This document shows positions 1 to 5,939 of a stretch of DNA of 7,787 nt, piece after piece. Under the pieces are notes generated by a model, which made no database searches, was not told where the DNA came from, and saw only the letters and a program-made list of their open reading frames with translations. Origin of the DNA: Limnohabitans sp. GTDB lineage: Bacteria > Pseudomonadota > Gammaproteobacteria > Burkholderiales > Burkholderiaceae_C. The first letter of the stretch is position 1. The number at the start of each line of letters is the position of its first letter. The stretch is taken from contig SHXP01000104.1 in NCBI GenBank assembly GCA_009693225.1, positions 1 to 7,787 on the forward strand, given 5' to 3'. The position numbers were made by a program, and so were the translations under genes.

Positions 1-29
1 AACCAGCAGTGAAAACACGGGTATGTTCA

Positions 30-473
30 TCAAACGCCCCCTGCCAGGCCTTGAATGGCAAATACATAACCTTGAATCCCCAGACCGACCACCACACCCT
101 TGGCGACCGGCGATACATAAGAGTGGTGCCGGAACGACTCGCGCGCGTGCACATTGGAGATATGAATTTCGACCACCGGCAGACCGGTGCCCATGATCGC
201 GTCGTGCAAAGCCACCGAGGTGTGTGTAAAGGCGCCCGGGTTAAACACAGCCCCTAAGGACTGCCCATCGCGGTGCAGGCGGCCGTATTCGTGAAGTTTG
301 TCGATCAGCTCACCTTCGTGGTTACTTTGGAAACACTCGGCTTCATGGCCCAGCGCCTTGGCCGTGAGTTCGCACAAGTGCTGCACATTAGCCAGCGTGG
401 CGTGACCGTATTGCTCGGGTTCACGGGTACCTAGCAGGTTCAGATTGGGGCCGTTCAAGACGAGGATCTTCAT
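30..473 (-). CDS. aroQ: Type II 3-dehydroquinate dehydratase
   Basis: Cytoplasmic enzyme of the shikimate pathway that converts 3-dehydroquinate to 3-dehydroshikimate; the type II form works as a dodecamer of flavodoxin-like subunits. The 147-residue product has the usual length and all family landmarks: the N-terminal NGPNLNLLG strand and loop (residues 7-15), the lid arginine R17 and catalytic tyrosine Y22 in TREPEQYG, FQSNHEGELID (48-58), FNPGAFTHTS (77-86, substrate-binding N78), the catalytic histidine H104 in EIHISN, and R115. The frame is open a further 28 codons upstream to 557, but that extension is not family-like, so the ATG at 471-473 is the start. No Shine-Dalgarno sequence precedes it. 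It is divergent from the dehalogenase gene. The 29 bases between its stop and the window edge show nothing recognisable; in related betaproteobacteria accB often follows, but it is not visible here. Confidence 0.96.
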   Translation of the reverse strand: MKILVLNGPNLNLLGTREPEQYGHATLANVQHLCELTAKALGHEAECFQSNHEGELIDKLHEYGRLHRDGQSLGAVFNPGAFTHTSVALHDAIMGTGLPVVEIHISNVHARESFRHHSYVSPVAKGVVVGLGIQGYVFAIQGLAGGV

Positions 474-479
474 GGAGTG

Positions 480-485
480 AGTATA
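480..485 (-). promoter_or_regulatory. Candidate -10 element of aroQ
   Basis: On the minus strand the hexamer TATACT (5 of 6 matches to TATAAT) lies six bases before the aroQ ATG. A transcript starting the usual distance downstream would begin at or next to the ATG itself, which fits the absence of a Shine-Dalgarno sequence. No good -35 hexamer is seen at 16-18 bp, so this is tentative. Confidence 0.3.
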
Positions 486-543
486 CGATGAGGTTATGCA
501 GGAACGGCTTATGTAACCCGTCCCGGGCGCGGACACGCTGAAC

Positions 544-550
544 AAAGGAG
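544..550 (+). promoter_or_regulatory. Ribosome binding site of the dehalogenase gene
   Basis: AAAGGAG stands six bases before the ATG at 557. It is a strong Shine-Dalgarno match and fixes the start of the haloacid dehalogenase gene. Confidence 0.7.
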
Positions 551-556
551 TACACA

Positions 557-1243
557 ATGATTCGATTGGTGGTATTTGACGCCTATGGAACCCTGTTTGA
601 TGTTTACTCTGTCAGCGACTTGGCTGAAACCCTGTTTCCCGGACAGGGCCAGGCCCTGTCTGTGCTTTGGCGCGACAAGCAAATCGAGTACAGCCGCCTA
701 GTGTCCCTGAGTGACCCGCTGAACCCCATGGGCAGTCGCCATTACCAGTCGTTCTGGGACCTGACCCGCCTGGCCTTGCAATACGCCTGCCAACGGCTGC
801 AGCTGGAACTGACACCGGCCAGGCAGAAACAGTTGATGGACCAGTATTCGCATCTGGATGCTTTCCCGGAAAACCTGGAAGTGCTGCAAACCCTGCAAAG
901 CATCGGAATGCACTGCGCCATTTTGTCCAACGGCAGTCCTGAGATGTTGCAATCGGCGGTCAGCAACGCCGGCATGACCGGCCTGATCGATAAGGTCTTG
1001 TCGGTCGATAAGGTGCGGCAATTCAAAACCGCGCCTCAAACTTACGGCATGGTGGCCGAGCACTACCCGGTCGATGTGCGTGATGTGCTGTTTGTCTCAT
1101 CCAACGGCTGGGACGCCTTGGGGGCCACCTGGTTCGGCTTCAAAAGTTTCTGGGTCAACCGCCAGGGGCTGCCGTTTGAAACACTGGGGCCGCGCCCCAG
1201 CTACAGCGGCAACAACCTCAAAGACATCCTACCCCTACTTTAA
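557..1243 (+). CDS. Haloacid dehalogenase, type II (L-2-haloacid dehalogenase family)
   Basis: HAD-superfamily hydrolase of 228 residues, cytoplasmic. Family members hydrolyse L-2-haloalkanoic acids to D-2-hydroxy acids through an aspartyl ester intermediate. The sequence opens with VVFDAYGTLFD, giving nucleophile D8 and T12. By comparison with the well-studied L-DEX YL enzyme the other active-site positions are all present: R39 (in LWRDKQ), S124-N125 (LSNGSPEML), K157 and Y163 (KTAPQTYGMV), and S181, N183 and D186 (VSSNGWDALGA). This complete set separates it from generic HAD phosphatases and supports true dehalogenase chemistry, although many genomic members have no known physiological substrate and phosphatase-like activity is not excluded. 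The start is set by a strong AAAGGAG. A small secreted-protein gene follows after 25 bp and may be co-transcribed. There is no adjacent haloacid permease or regulator. Confidence 0.93.
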   Translation: MIRLVVFDAYGTLFDVYSVSDLAETLFPGQGQALSVLWRDKQIEYSRLVSLSDPLNPMGSRHYQSFWDLTRLALQYACQRLQLELTPARQKQLMDQYSHLDAFPENLEVLQTLQSIGMHCAILSNGSPEMLQSAVSNAGMTGLIDKVLSVDKVRQFKTAPQTYGMVAEHYPVDVRDVLFVSSNGWDALGATWFGFKSFWVNRQGLPFETLGPRPSYSGNNLKDILPLL

Positions 1244-1268
1244 AGACTTGTCCTTAGAATCCGTCCTC

Positions 1269-1697
1269 ATGCGTAAAAGTTGTATGCGTTGTATGCCCGC
1301 ACTGACGGGGCTTTTGTTAGGTCTGTGCTGTGCGGCACAGGTTCAAGCCATGGGCTGGTTTTCCAGACCGCCCCCGTTGAAACAGTCCGAGCTGACACCT
1401 GCCGAACTCAAACAACTGGTGATGCAGTCGGGCTGGTCAAACGACGATCCGGGTTTGATGCTGTTTGAAATCAACAACCACGTGAACGCACCCGTGTTTT
1501 GCATAGGTGCGAGTTTTGAGTTCAAAGACGGGAAAAAGCGCAACCAGAGCTTTGATCCCAAGCTGTATGTACCTGCGAATGCGGTAAAACGAACCGGCAT
1601 CCGGGGCATAGAGAAAAAAGACGTGAAGTCCTACAACTTCAGTTGCCTGTGCATGAGGGCTTCAGCACAGGGACCTTGCAAAAAAACAATCAATTAG
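1269..1697 (+). CDS. Small secreted protein of unknown function
   Basis: I do not recognise the family. The 142-residue product begins with a typical Sec signal: positive residues R2, K3 and R7, a hydrophobic core LTGLLLGLCCAA, and a likely cleavage after VQA (residue 27). The residue before C20 is leucine, so it is not a convincing lipobox. The mature part of about 115 residues has an ELTPAELKQLV segment (41-51), then a likely beta-rich region (LMLFEINN, APVFCIGASFEF). It holds four cysteines, C78, C126, C128 and C137, enough for two disulfides; the last three cluster near a basic C-terminus. An upstream extension of the frame overlaps the dehalogenase gene and lacks a signal peptide, so ATG 1269 is preferred, with ATG 1284 as the alternative. 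No Shine-Dalgarno is evident; the 25-bp gap suggests co-transcription with the dehalogenase gene. It overlaps the end of the convergent bactofilin gene by 8 bp. Confidence 0.75.
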   Translation: MRKSCMRCMPALTGLLLGLCCAAQVQAMGWFSRPPPLKQSELTPAELKQLVMQSGWSNDDPGLMLFEINNHVNAPVFCIGASFEFKDGKKRNQSFDPKLYVPANAVKRTGIRGIEKKDVKSYNFSCLCMRASAQGPCKKTIN

Positions 1698-2103
1698 CGT
1701 CTTTGCCTTGAACCGGTGCTGCCGGTTTGGCCTCGGCCATGGCCTTGGAACCGGCGGGATAAACAGGGGGTGCGCCGACTTGTTGCATCTCGCCGCGGAA
1801 TTCGCCGCCGCGTTCGATCTGGATTTGTGAATATTCCAGCTTGCCCGACACCTTGCCTGAAGCACGGATATGCAAATGGTCACGGCAGTGGATGATCTGG
1901 TGCAATTCACCTTCGACTTCAATACTGCGGGCGGTGACCTTGCCGGTGATTTTTCCGGACTGGCCGATAAAAATTTCTTCAGCGGTTAATTCACCGTCGA
2001 CCGTGCCGTAAATCGTGGCTTTTTTGGGCACATTCAAGGTTCCCTTGAAAGTGACGCCATTACCGATCACGAGGTTATTGGATTGATCCATATTGGTTGC
2101 CAT
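1690..2103 (-). CDS. Bactofilin (DUF583 polymer-forming cytoskeletal protein)
   Basis: Bactofilins self-assemble without nucleotide into filaments and act as scaffolds at the inner face of the membrane, for example in cell shape, stalk formation or localising cell-wall enzymes. The 137-residue product has the single-domain architecture: a short polar N-terminus, a right-handed beta-helix core from about NLVIGNGVTFKGTL through GTVDGELTAEEIFIG, GKITGKVTARSIEVEGEL and GKVSGKLEYSQIQIERGGEFRGEM, and a disordered Ala/Pro-rich tail (PPVYPAGSKAMAEAKPAAP). The repeating G-x-V/L pattern every 16-20 residues is the beta-helix signature. Start choice is open: ATG 2103 has GAAAG six bases ahead, ATG 2109 is two codons upstream but has the same GAAAG too close, and ATG 2091 is also in frame. 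The gene follows the DUF4337 gene by about 23 bp, so it may be the last gene of the transporter transcript. Confidence 0.9.
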   Translation of the reverse strand: MATNMDQSNNLVIGNGVTFKGTLNVPKKATIYGTVDGELTAEEIFIGQSGKITGKVTARSIEVEGELHQIIHCRDHLHIRASGKVSGKLEYSQIQIERGGEFRGEMQQVGAPPVYPAGSKAMAEAKPAAPVQGKDAN

Positions 2104-2126
2104 GAGCATCTTTCAGTGGGAAAGGT

Positions 2127-2699
2127 TTAAAAAAAGAGGAAATAACCGTTGAGCGTGCACACTGCTCCGACAGTGCCCAGCAAGTATGATACATAAGCCA
2201 TGGATTGGCTTCCGGTGATGATGGCCACCGAGGTCAGCACGATGGCCAACTGCAACAAACCTTCAGCGTAATCAAACCAGGGGTCTTTTTTCAGGGCAAT
2301 ATCGCGCTCATGTTCATAAGCCTTAGCCTTAGCCATCAATTCTTTTTTGCCTTCACCGTTTTCCGGTTCGGACTCGTAGAGATCTATGGTTTTTTTGTAA
2401 GCGGCTAGCTTGTCTTCCAACAACTGTTTGGCAGACGAGGGTGATTTATCAGAAGCCAACTGGATTTCAAGCTGATCGACCGCCAGTTTGTACTGGGTCT
2501 GACGTACGTTTTTGGCCTAGTAAAAAGAATACATATTGGCCGCAAGAATATTGTTCATCGTGGCGTCTTTGCCGGTGTTGCTTCCGCCGAGATTAGATAC
2601 AGCAAGCACCATGGCCAGCACAGAGACGAGCAATGCGCAATAAGTCTTGAAAGGATTCGTTGCCGCTTGAGCAAGTTCGGTAGGGTCGGTGGTTTCCAT
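2127..2699 (-). pseudogene. DUF4337 membrane protein gene interrupted by an in-frame TAG
   Basis: Read through one stop codon, this frame encodes 190 residues with the layout of DUF4337 proteins, whose function is unknown: a short cytoplasmic start, a first membrane segment (CALLVSVLAMVLAVSNLGG), a GKDATMNNILAANMYSFY motif, a charged helical middle (KLAVDQLEIQLASDKSP onward, probably coiled coil), and two C-terminal membrane segments (LLQLAIVLTSVAIITG and AYVSYLLGTVGAVCTLNGYF). Codon 61 is TAG (2517-2519), directly after MYSFY and before AKNVRQT. The family usually reads YYQAK or FYQAK here, so a single CAG-to-TAG change explains it. There is no frameshift and no second stop. The 3' part has only a TTG near 2459 as a possible restart, without a Shine-Dalgarno, so separate translation looks unlikely. 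It is either a recent nonsense pseudogene, a read-through gene, or a sequencing error. It lies between DUF3299 (34 bp) and bactofilin. Confidence 0.85.
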
Positions 2700-2733
2700 A
2701 AGTCTATGAAAAAATCATTGAGGCTATTGTAGG

Positions 2734-3312
2734 TCAGCGTTTCACCGGCCTGGCTTCATAGGGAGCGATGCTGACCGCCTCCAGCAAATACCCGCTGACG
2801 CCCTGAACGGTACTAACACGACCTTCCTTCAATTCACCTTCCACCCACAGCACGTCCATGGACTCGGGCATTTTTTTGATTTTGGTTTGCGAAGTCGGGC
2901 GCACCAGCACGATCTGGTTGGCAGGCGGCGGCGGCGTATGGATACAGGCGCCGAAATAAGGCACCAAGAGAAATTCACGCTTTTCCGAACGCTCTGCATC
3001 CAGCGGAACGGCATAGCCCGGGATCCGGACCTTTTTATTTAACTGAGTTTTGACAATCGGCGCTTCGTCCAGCTTTTTGCGGATCGCGGACATGGCCTTG
3101 GTGGCTTCATCGCTGGAGTCCTGTAAATAGGACAGCTTGCTCATGGCGGCCATGTCCTTGGTCATTTCTTTGACCCAGGGGTCAGGCATCAAGTCATTCC
3201 AATCGATGGTTTTGTACACCTCGGCTTCGGCGCGCGTCAAACCGGCCGAGGCCAGCGCGGCCATCATGAACAAGGCTTGGCGACGCGCCAGCTGCGTTTG
3301 AAAAGTGAACAT
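2734..3312 (-). CDS. Exported DUF3299 protein of the zinc-uptake-like operon
   Basis: 192-residue exported protein with a DUF3299 domain; its biochemical role is not established, but the family recurs beside DUF2796 and MacB-type ABC genes, and the Vibrio cholerae Zrg zinc cluster appears to contain a member. The signal peptide spans about residues 1-30, with ARRQALF followed by a hydrophobic stretch and cleavage near AEA; the paired arginines make Tat export possible. The mature part has TIDWNDLMPDPW (35-46), a charged helix, then the conserved core VRIPGYAVPLD (95-105) and LLVPYFGACIHTPPPPANQ (115-133), where C123 and H125 are candidate metal ligands. The frame is open upstream to 3558, but that stretch overlaps the permease gene and is not family-like. 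AGGAG (3319-3323) six bases before the ATG fixes the start. It follows the permease gene by 14 bp. Confidence 0.92.
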   Translation of the reverse strand: MFTFQTQLARRQALFMMAALASAGLTRAEAEVYKTIDWNDLMPDPWVKEMTKDMAAMSKLSYLQDSSDEATKAMSAIRKKLDEAPIVKTQLNKKVRIPGYAVPLDAERSEKREFLLVPYFGACIHTPPPPANQIVLVRPTSQTKIKKMPESMDVLWVEGELKEGRVSTVQGVSGYLLEAVSIAPYEARPVKR

Positions 3313-3326
3313 GTGTTTCTCCTGAT

Positions 3327-4625
3327 TCAAAGTGCCGGCGGATGCAAACCATCCATCAGCGACAAACGGTAGGCCCGCCAGGCCGGCATCAGACTGGCCA
3401 ACACGGCCACGCTGAACAAAGCTGCCAAGCTGACCAGACTCTGGCCTGACGGTAAGCCAGGCTGGACCATGACACCGAAACCGGTGCGCAGCAGATCCTG
3501 AGCGCCCCACATCAGCAACTGACTGACTGCATAACCGCAAACTATACCCAGCAGACACACCAGCACCGACTCAAGCAGCACAAAACCCAACAAGGCGTGT
3601 GGGGCGGCACCCATGGCGCGCAATATCGCGAGTTCCTTGCGTCGCCCGCTCATGGCCACCAAAAGAACGGCAGCCACACTGAGCATGGCGCTGACCGCCA
3701 CCAGCATGCCGATAAGCACCAGGCTGTTTTCCACTACTTTGACGACTTGCCAGAGTTCATCCAGGGCAACACCCGGTAACACCGCCATCAAGGGGTCACG
3801 GTTGAAACTTTCAATTTTGCGGCGCACCGAAAACACCTCGGCACGGTTATGCAGACCTACCCAGACAGCGGACAGGCTGACCGGTTGCAAATCCTTGGGG
3901 TTGACCGCCTCAGGAAGAGCCGCCGCCGCTGATTTGAGTGACTTGGGGGAGATGCCCATGCCCCAGCCCTGGTGCATGGCCTCAAAGCCCTCCAGGTTGA
4001 CCAGCACACTGCGGTCTATAGGCGCGCCGGTGGCGGCCAGGATGCCGACAATGGTCAACGGGTGATCGTCGTGATCAGTGTCCCCCGGACCACCTCCGGT
4101 GCCATGCGTGAGCACCAGTTTGTCGCCGACACGGTGACCGAAACGCCCGGCGACCTCGGCCCCCAGTACCACCTCAGACATGGCCTGTGGATTGTCAGCC
4201 GGGTTGCCGAAGGCACGTCCCTCTGTCCACTGCAAGCCTTTGCCCTGGCTCTTGAATTCGGCGAACAAGGTGGCAGTGGTGCCCAGCACCGGATGGCCCT
4301 TGTAGGAATCCCCCAGCTGAATCGGTACCGCCCAACGGACCTGCGGCATGCGGCGGATCTCGTCATAACCGCTGGTACCCATGTTGCGGGAAGGTCGACC
4401 GATTTGAAACACGCTGTAGAGCATCAACTCGGTAGCGCTGCCGCGCGGTCCGACGATCAGATCAACCCCGCTGAGTGCATTGGAAAAACTGCGCCTGGCG
4501 TCTTCGCGCAGTTGCTGAACGCCGAACAGAATCAAGACCGAGACGCTGACAGATACAGTGACCAATGCCAGTGCGAAACGACGCGACCAGGCGCTGTGCC
4601 AGGCCAGGGAGATCCATAGGCTCAT
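3327..4625 (-). CDS. ABC transporter permease, MacB/FtsX type (Zrg-like)
   Basis: 432-residue inner-membrane subunit with four predicted membrane segments: one near residues 17-37, a large periplasmic domain of roughly 260 residues (MacB_PCD type), then three near 302-326, 346-368 and 395-417. The cytoplasmic RRKELAILRAMGA sequence after the second segment is the FtsX-family coupling motif. The periplasmic domain carries an acidic/histidine run, DTDHDDH (182-188), a plausible metal-binding loop in keeping with a zinc system. MacB/FtsX permeases are mechanotransmitters rather than classical importers, so the protein may drive release or transfer of metal from periplasmic partners instead of carrying zinc itself; that is inference. 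Its ATG overlaps the ATPase stop (ATGA), with GGAGG (4632-4636) six bases upstream inside the ATPase gene. It is probably dimeric with the adjacent ATPase. Confidence 0.93.
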   Translation of the reverse strand: MSLWISLAWHSAWSRRFALALVTVSVSVSVLILFGVQQLREDARRSFSNALSGVDLIVGPRGSATELMLYSVFQIGRPSRNMGTSGYDEIRRMPQVRWAVPIQLGDSYKGHPVLGTTATLFAEFKSQGKGLQWTEGRAFGNPADNPQAMSEVVLGAEVAGRFGHRVGDKLVLTHGTGGGPGDTDHDDHPLTIVGILAATGAPIDRSVLVNLEGFEAMHQGWGMGISPKSLKSAAAALPEAVNPKDLQPVSLSAVWVGLHNRAEVFSVRRKIESFNRDPLMAVLPGVALDELWQVVKVVENSLVLIGMLVAVSAMLSVAAVLLVAMSGRRKELAILRAMGAAPHALLGFVLLESVLVCLLGIVCGYAVSQLLMWGAQDLLRTGFGVMVQPGLPSGQSLVSLAALFSVAVLASLMPAWRAYRLSLMDGLHPPAL

Positions 4626-5311
4626 GTCGTGCCTCCGACGTGCATTTCAAACACCTGGTCAAAGCGATGCGCCAGCCGCTCGTTATGGCTGACCATGATG
4701 ACGCTGGTGTTTTGCTTTTCCGCGGTTTGCAGCAACAGATCCAGAAACTCGAGTTGCCGGGCATCATCCAAGGCTGAAGTGGGTTCGTCGGCGATCACGA
4801 GTTCAGGGGCACCCATCAAGGCTCTGACAGCCGCCACCCGCTGCTGCTGTCCCACGGACAACTGGTTGATCGGTTGGCGCCACATTTTTTCTCCCAGCCC
4901 GAGTGCCTGCGCAAGCGCTTTGGCTTGTTCAGGCGGACTGCCCCAATTCACAGCGGATGCCGCAGCACGGCTGGGAAACAGCCGCGTCGGCATCAGCACA
5001 TTGGCCTGCACATCCAGGTAGGACAACAAATTGAATTGCTGAAAAATCACGCCCATGTGCTCGCCGCGCAAACGGTCGCGCTGTACGGCCGTCAAGGCTA
5101 CCATGTCCTGCCCCAGCACCTGACACACGCCGGTTTGAACAGCCTGCACACCGGCGAGCAAAGACAGCAAGGTGCTTTTGCCGCAACCGCTGGGGCCTTG
5201 AATGAACAAATGCCTGCCCTGAAGCAACGTAAGTTCATCAATATGAAACAACGGCGGCTGGCCTGTCCAAGAATGGGTCAGCCCGCAGAGATGAATCGCG
5301 GAAGTACTCAC
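4622..5311 (-). CDS. ABC transporter ATP-binding protein (MacB/LolD type)
   Basis: 229-residue cytoplasmic ATPase that powers the adjacent permease. All motifs are intact: Walker A GPSGCGKST (39-47), Q-loop FQQFNLL with Q91 or Q92, signature LSVGQQQRVA (151-160), Walker B LVIADEP with E176, D-loop SALD and the switch histidine H209 in VSHNE. Size and sequence fit the short LolD/MacB/DevA class that pairs with FtsX-type permeases. A stretch around residues 108-128 between the Q-loop and the signature is somewhat longer than in typical LolD proteins. The start is GTG at 5309-5311, overlapping the stop of the DUF2796 gene (GTGA), and no Shine-Dalgarno is seen, which suggests translational coupling. 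The substrate cannot be read from this subunit; zinc is inferred from the neighbouring gene. Confidence 0.95.
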   Translation of the reverse strand: MSTSAIHLCGLTHSWTGQPPLFHIDELTLLQGRHLFIQGPSGCGKSTLLSLLAGVQAVQTGVCQVLGQDMVALTAVQRDRLRGEHMGVIFQQFNLLSYLDVQANVLMPTRLFPSRAAASAVNWGSPPEQAKALAQALGLGEKMWRQPINQLSVGQQQRVAAVRALMGAPELVIADEPTSALDDARQLEFLDLLLQTAEKQNTSVIMVSHNERLAHRFDQVFEMHVGGTT

Positions 5312-5841
5312 CAGCGCAACACCGGATCTTTGGCTTTCACCGTGAGAGACTTTTGACCTTTGGGGCCGACCATATTGACTTTCAGGCTTCCTAAGCGCCG
5401 GTGCTTGGCGAACAGGGGGAATTCAATCTGGGTCAAAGCCTCAGGTTTAGCGCACTCAACTTCAAGGTCTGCATCCAGGTCAGCATGCTCAGACTTTTTG
5501 CCTTCAAACATGGCCGATTCGGTTTTCACCGATTTTTCCTGGCACTGTGCGGCAGCCGGAAAGCTCATGAAGTAGGAGGCCTTGGCGACACCTGCCTTTA
5601 AATCAGCCATGGCCTTTTTCTGGTCGGCACTGCGCGGCAGGTACTCGTGACCAAGCAGACTCTCCATGGGGATTTCAAAGCTGGCTTTGACTGTCTTGCC
5701 GTGAATGCTTAGGTCAAGTATGCCCATGCCGTGACTGTGCGCTGCATGCCCCTGATGATCTTCTGCAAATACCCCTTGAGCAGACAACAGCACAAGAGGT
5801 AATGACAGCAAATTGAGGAGTAATTTCGTCATTTTTTCCAT
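5308..5841 (-). CDS. DUF2796 / ZrgA-family periplasmic zinc-binding protein
   Basis: 177-residue periplasmic protein of the DUF2796 family, now usually called ZrgA-type zinc uptake protein after the zinc-regulated ZrgABCDE genes of Vibrio cholerae. A Sec signal covers about residues 1-26 (LLLNLLSLPLVLLSAQGVFA). The mature N-terminus is histidine-rich (H29, H32, H35, H37), followed by family motifs ESLLGHEYLPRSADQKKA (60-77), C100 in AAAQCQ, HADLDADLEVEC (119-130) and the C-terminal FPLFAKHRRLGSLKVN region. C100 and C130 probably form a disulfide. The His-rich linker found between these cysteines in many homologues is short here. Two starts are close, ATG 5841 and ATG 5832, neither with a strong Shine-Dalgarno. 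First gene of a coupled operon with the ATPase, permease and DUF3299 genes. Zinc binding is inferred from family and histidines. Confidence 0.9.
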   Translation of the reverse strand: MEKMTKLLLNLLSLPLVLLSAQGVFAEDHQGHAAHSHGMGILDLSIHGKTVKASFEIPMESLLGHEYLPRSADQKKAMADLKAGVAKASYFMSFPAAAQCQEKSVKTESAMFEGKKSEHADLDADLEVECAKPEALTQIEFPLFAKHRRLGSLKVNMVGPKGQKSLTVKAKDPVLRW

Positions 5842-5866
5842 TTTTCAAAACGATTCCACGGTATAA

Positions 5867-5872
5867 ATTATG
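5867..5872 (-). promoter_or_regulatory. Candidate -10 element of the zinc-uptake-like operon
   Basis: The minus-strand hexamer CATAAT (5 of 6 matches) lies about 25 bp before the first DUF2796 start and would give a leader of about 20 bases. It overlaps a 9-bp AT-rich palindrome, ATAAATTAT (5863-5871). No good -35 hexamer is seen, which would fit an activated or tightly controlled promoter, but the call is weak. Confidence 0.35.
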
Positions 5873-5894
5873 CACCTGAATTTTGCTGCAGGTG
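5873..5894. promoter_or_regulatory. 22-bp inverted repeat, possible operator
   Basis: CACCTG (5873-5878) and CAGGTG (5889-5894) form a perfect 6-bp inverted repeat with a 10-bp AT-leaning spacer, so the half-site centres are 16 bp apart. It sits directly upstream of the candidate -10 of the DUF2796 operon, where a regulator would compete with or recruit RNA polymerase. It does not resemble the AT-rich Zur palindromes I know. A repeat this short could be chance. Confidence 0.35.
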
Positions 5895-5898
5895 ACCG

Positions 5899-5926
5899 GC
5901 ATTTGCGAAAGAATAAGCCGCAATGC
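5899..5926. repeat. Imperfect inverted repeat between the oxidoreductase and DUF2796 genes
   Basis: GCATTTGCG (5899-5907) and CGCAATGC (5919-5926) pair with one bulged base around an 11-base loop. It lies just after the oxidoreductase stop but no T-run follows on the minus strand, so it is not a standard intrinsic terminator. It may be a weak transcript-end hairpin or a second regulator site. Confidence 0.25.
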
Positions 5927-5939
5927 TGCGTAAAAAAGT

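Noticed and set aside
9..257. 82-residue plus-strand open frame opposite aroQ
   Set aside because: Pure antisense of a well-conserved enzyme; no domain and no ribosome binding site.
474..557. 28-codon upstream extension of aroQ
   Set aside because: Type II dehydroquinases start at the MKILVLNGPN strand; the extension occupies the divergent promoter region.
698..1063. 121-residue minus-strand open frame inside the dehalogenase gene
   Set aside because: The plus strand holds a clear enzyme with all catalytic residues; the antisense frame is rich in Q, H and R as expected of a shadow.
3313..3558. N-terminal extension of the DUF3299 frame by 82 codons
   Set aside because: It overlaps the permease 3' end in another frame, is not family-like, and would bury the signal peptide; AGGAG marks ATG 3312.
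3972..4619. 215-residue plus-strand open frame opposite the permease gene
   Set aside because: It is a composition shadow of the permease codons, with no recognisable domain, no Shine-Dalgarno and low-complexity charged content.
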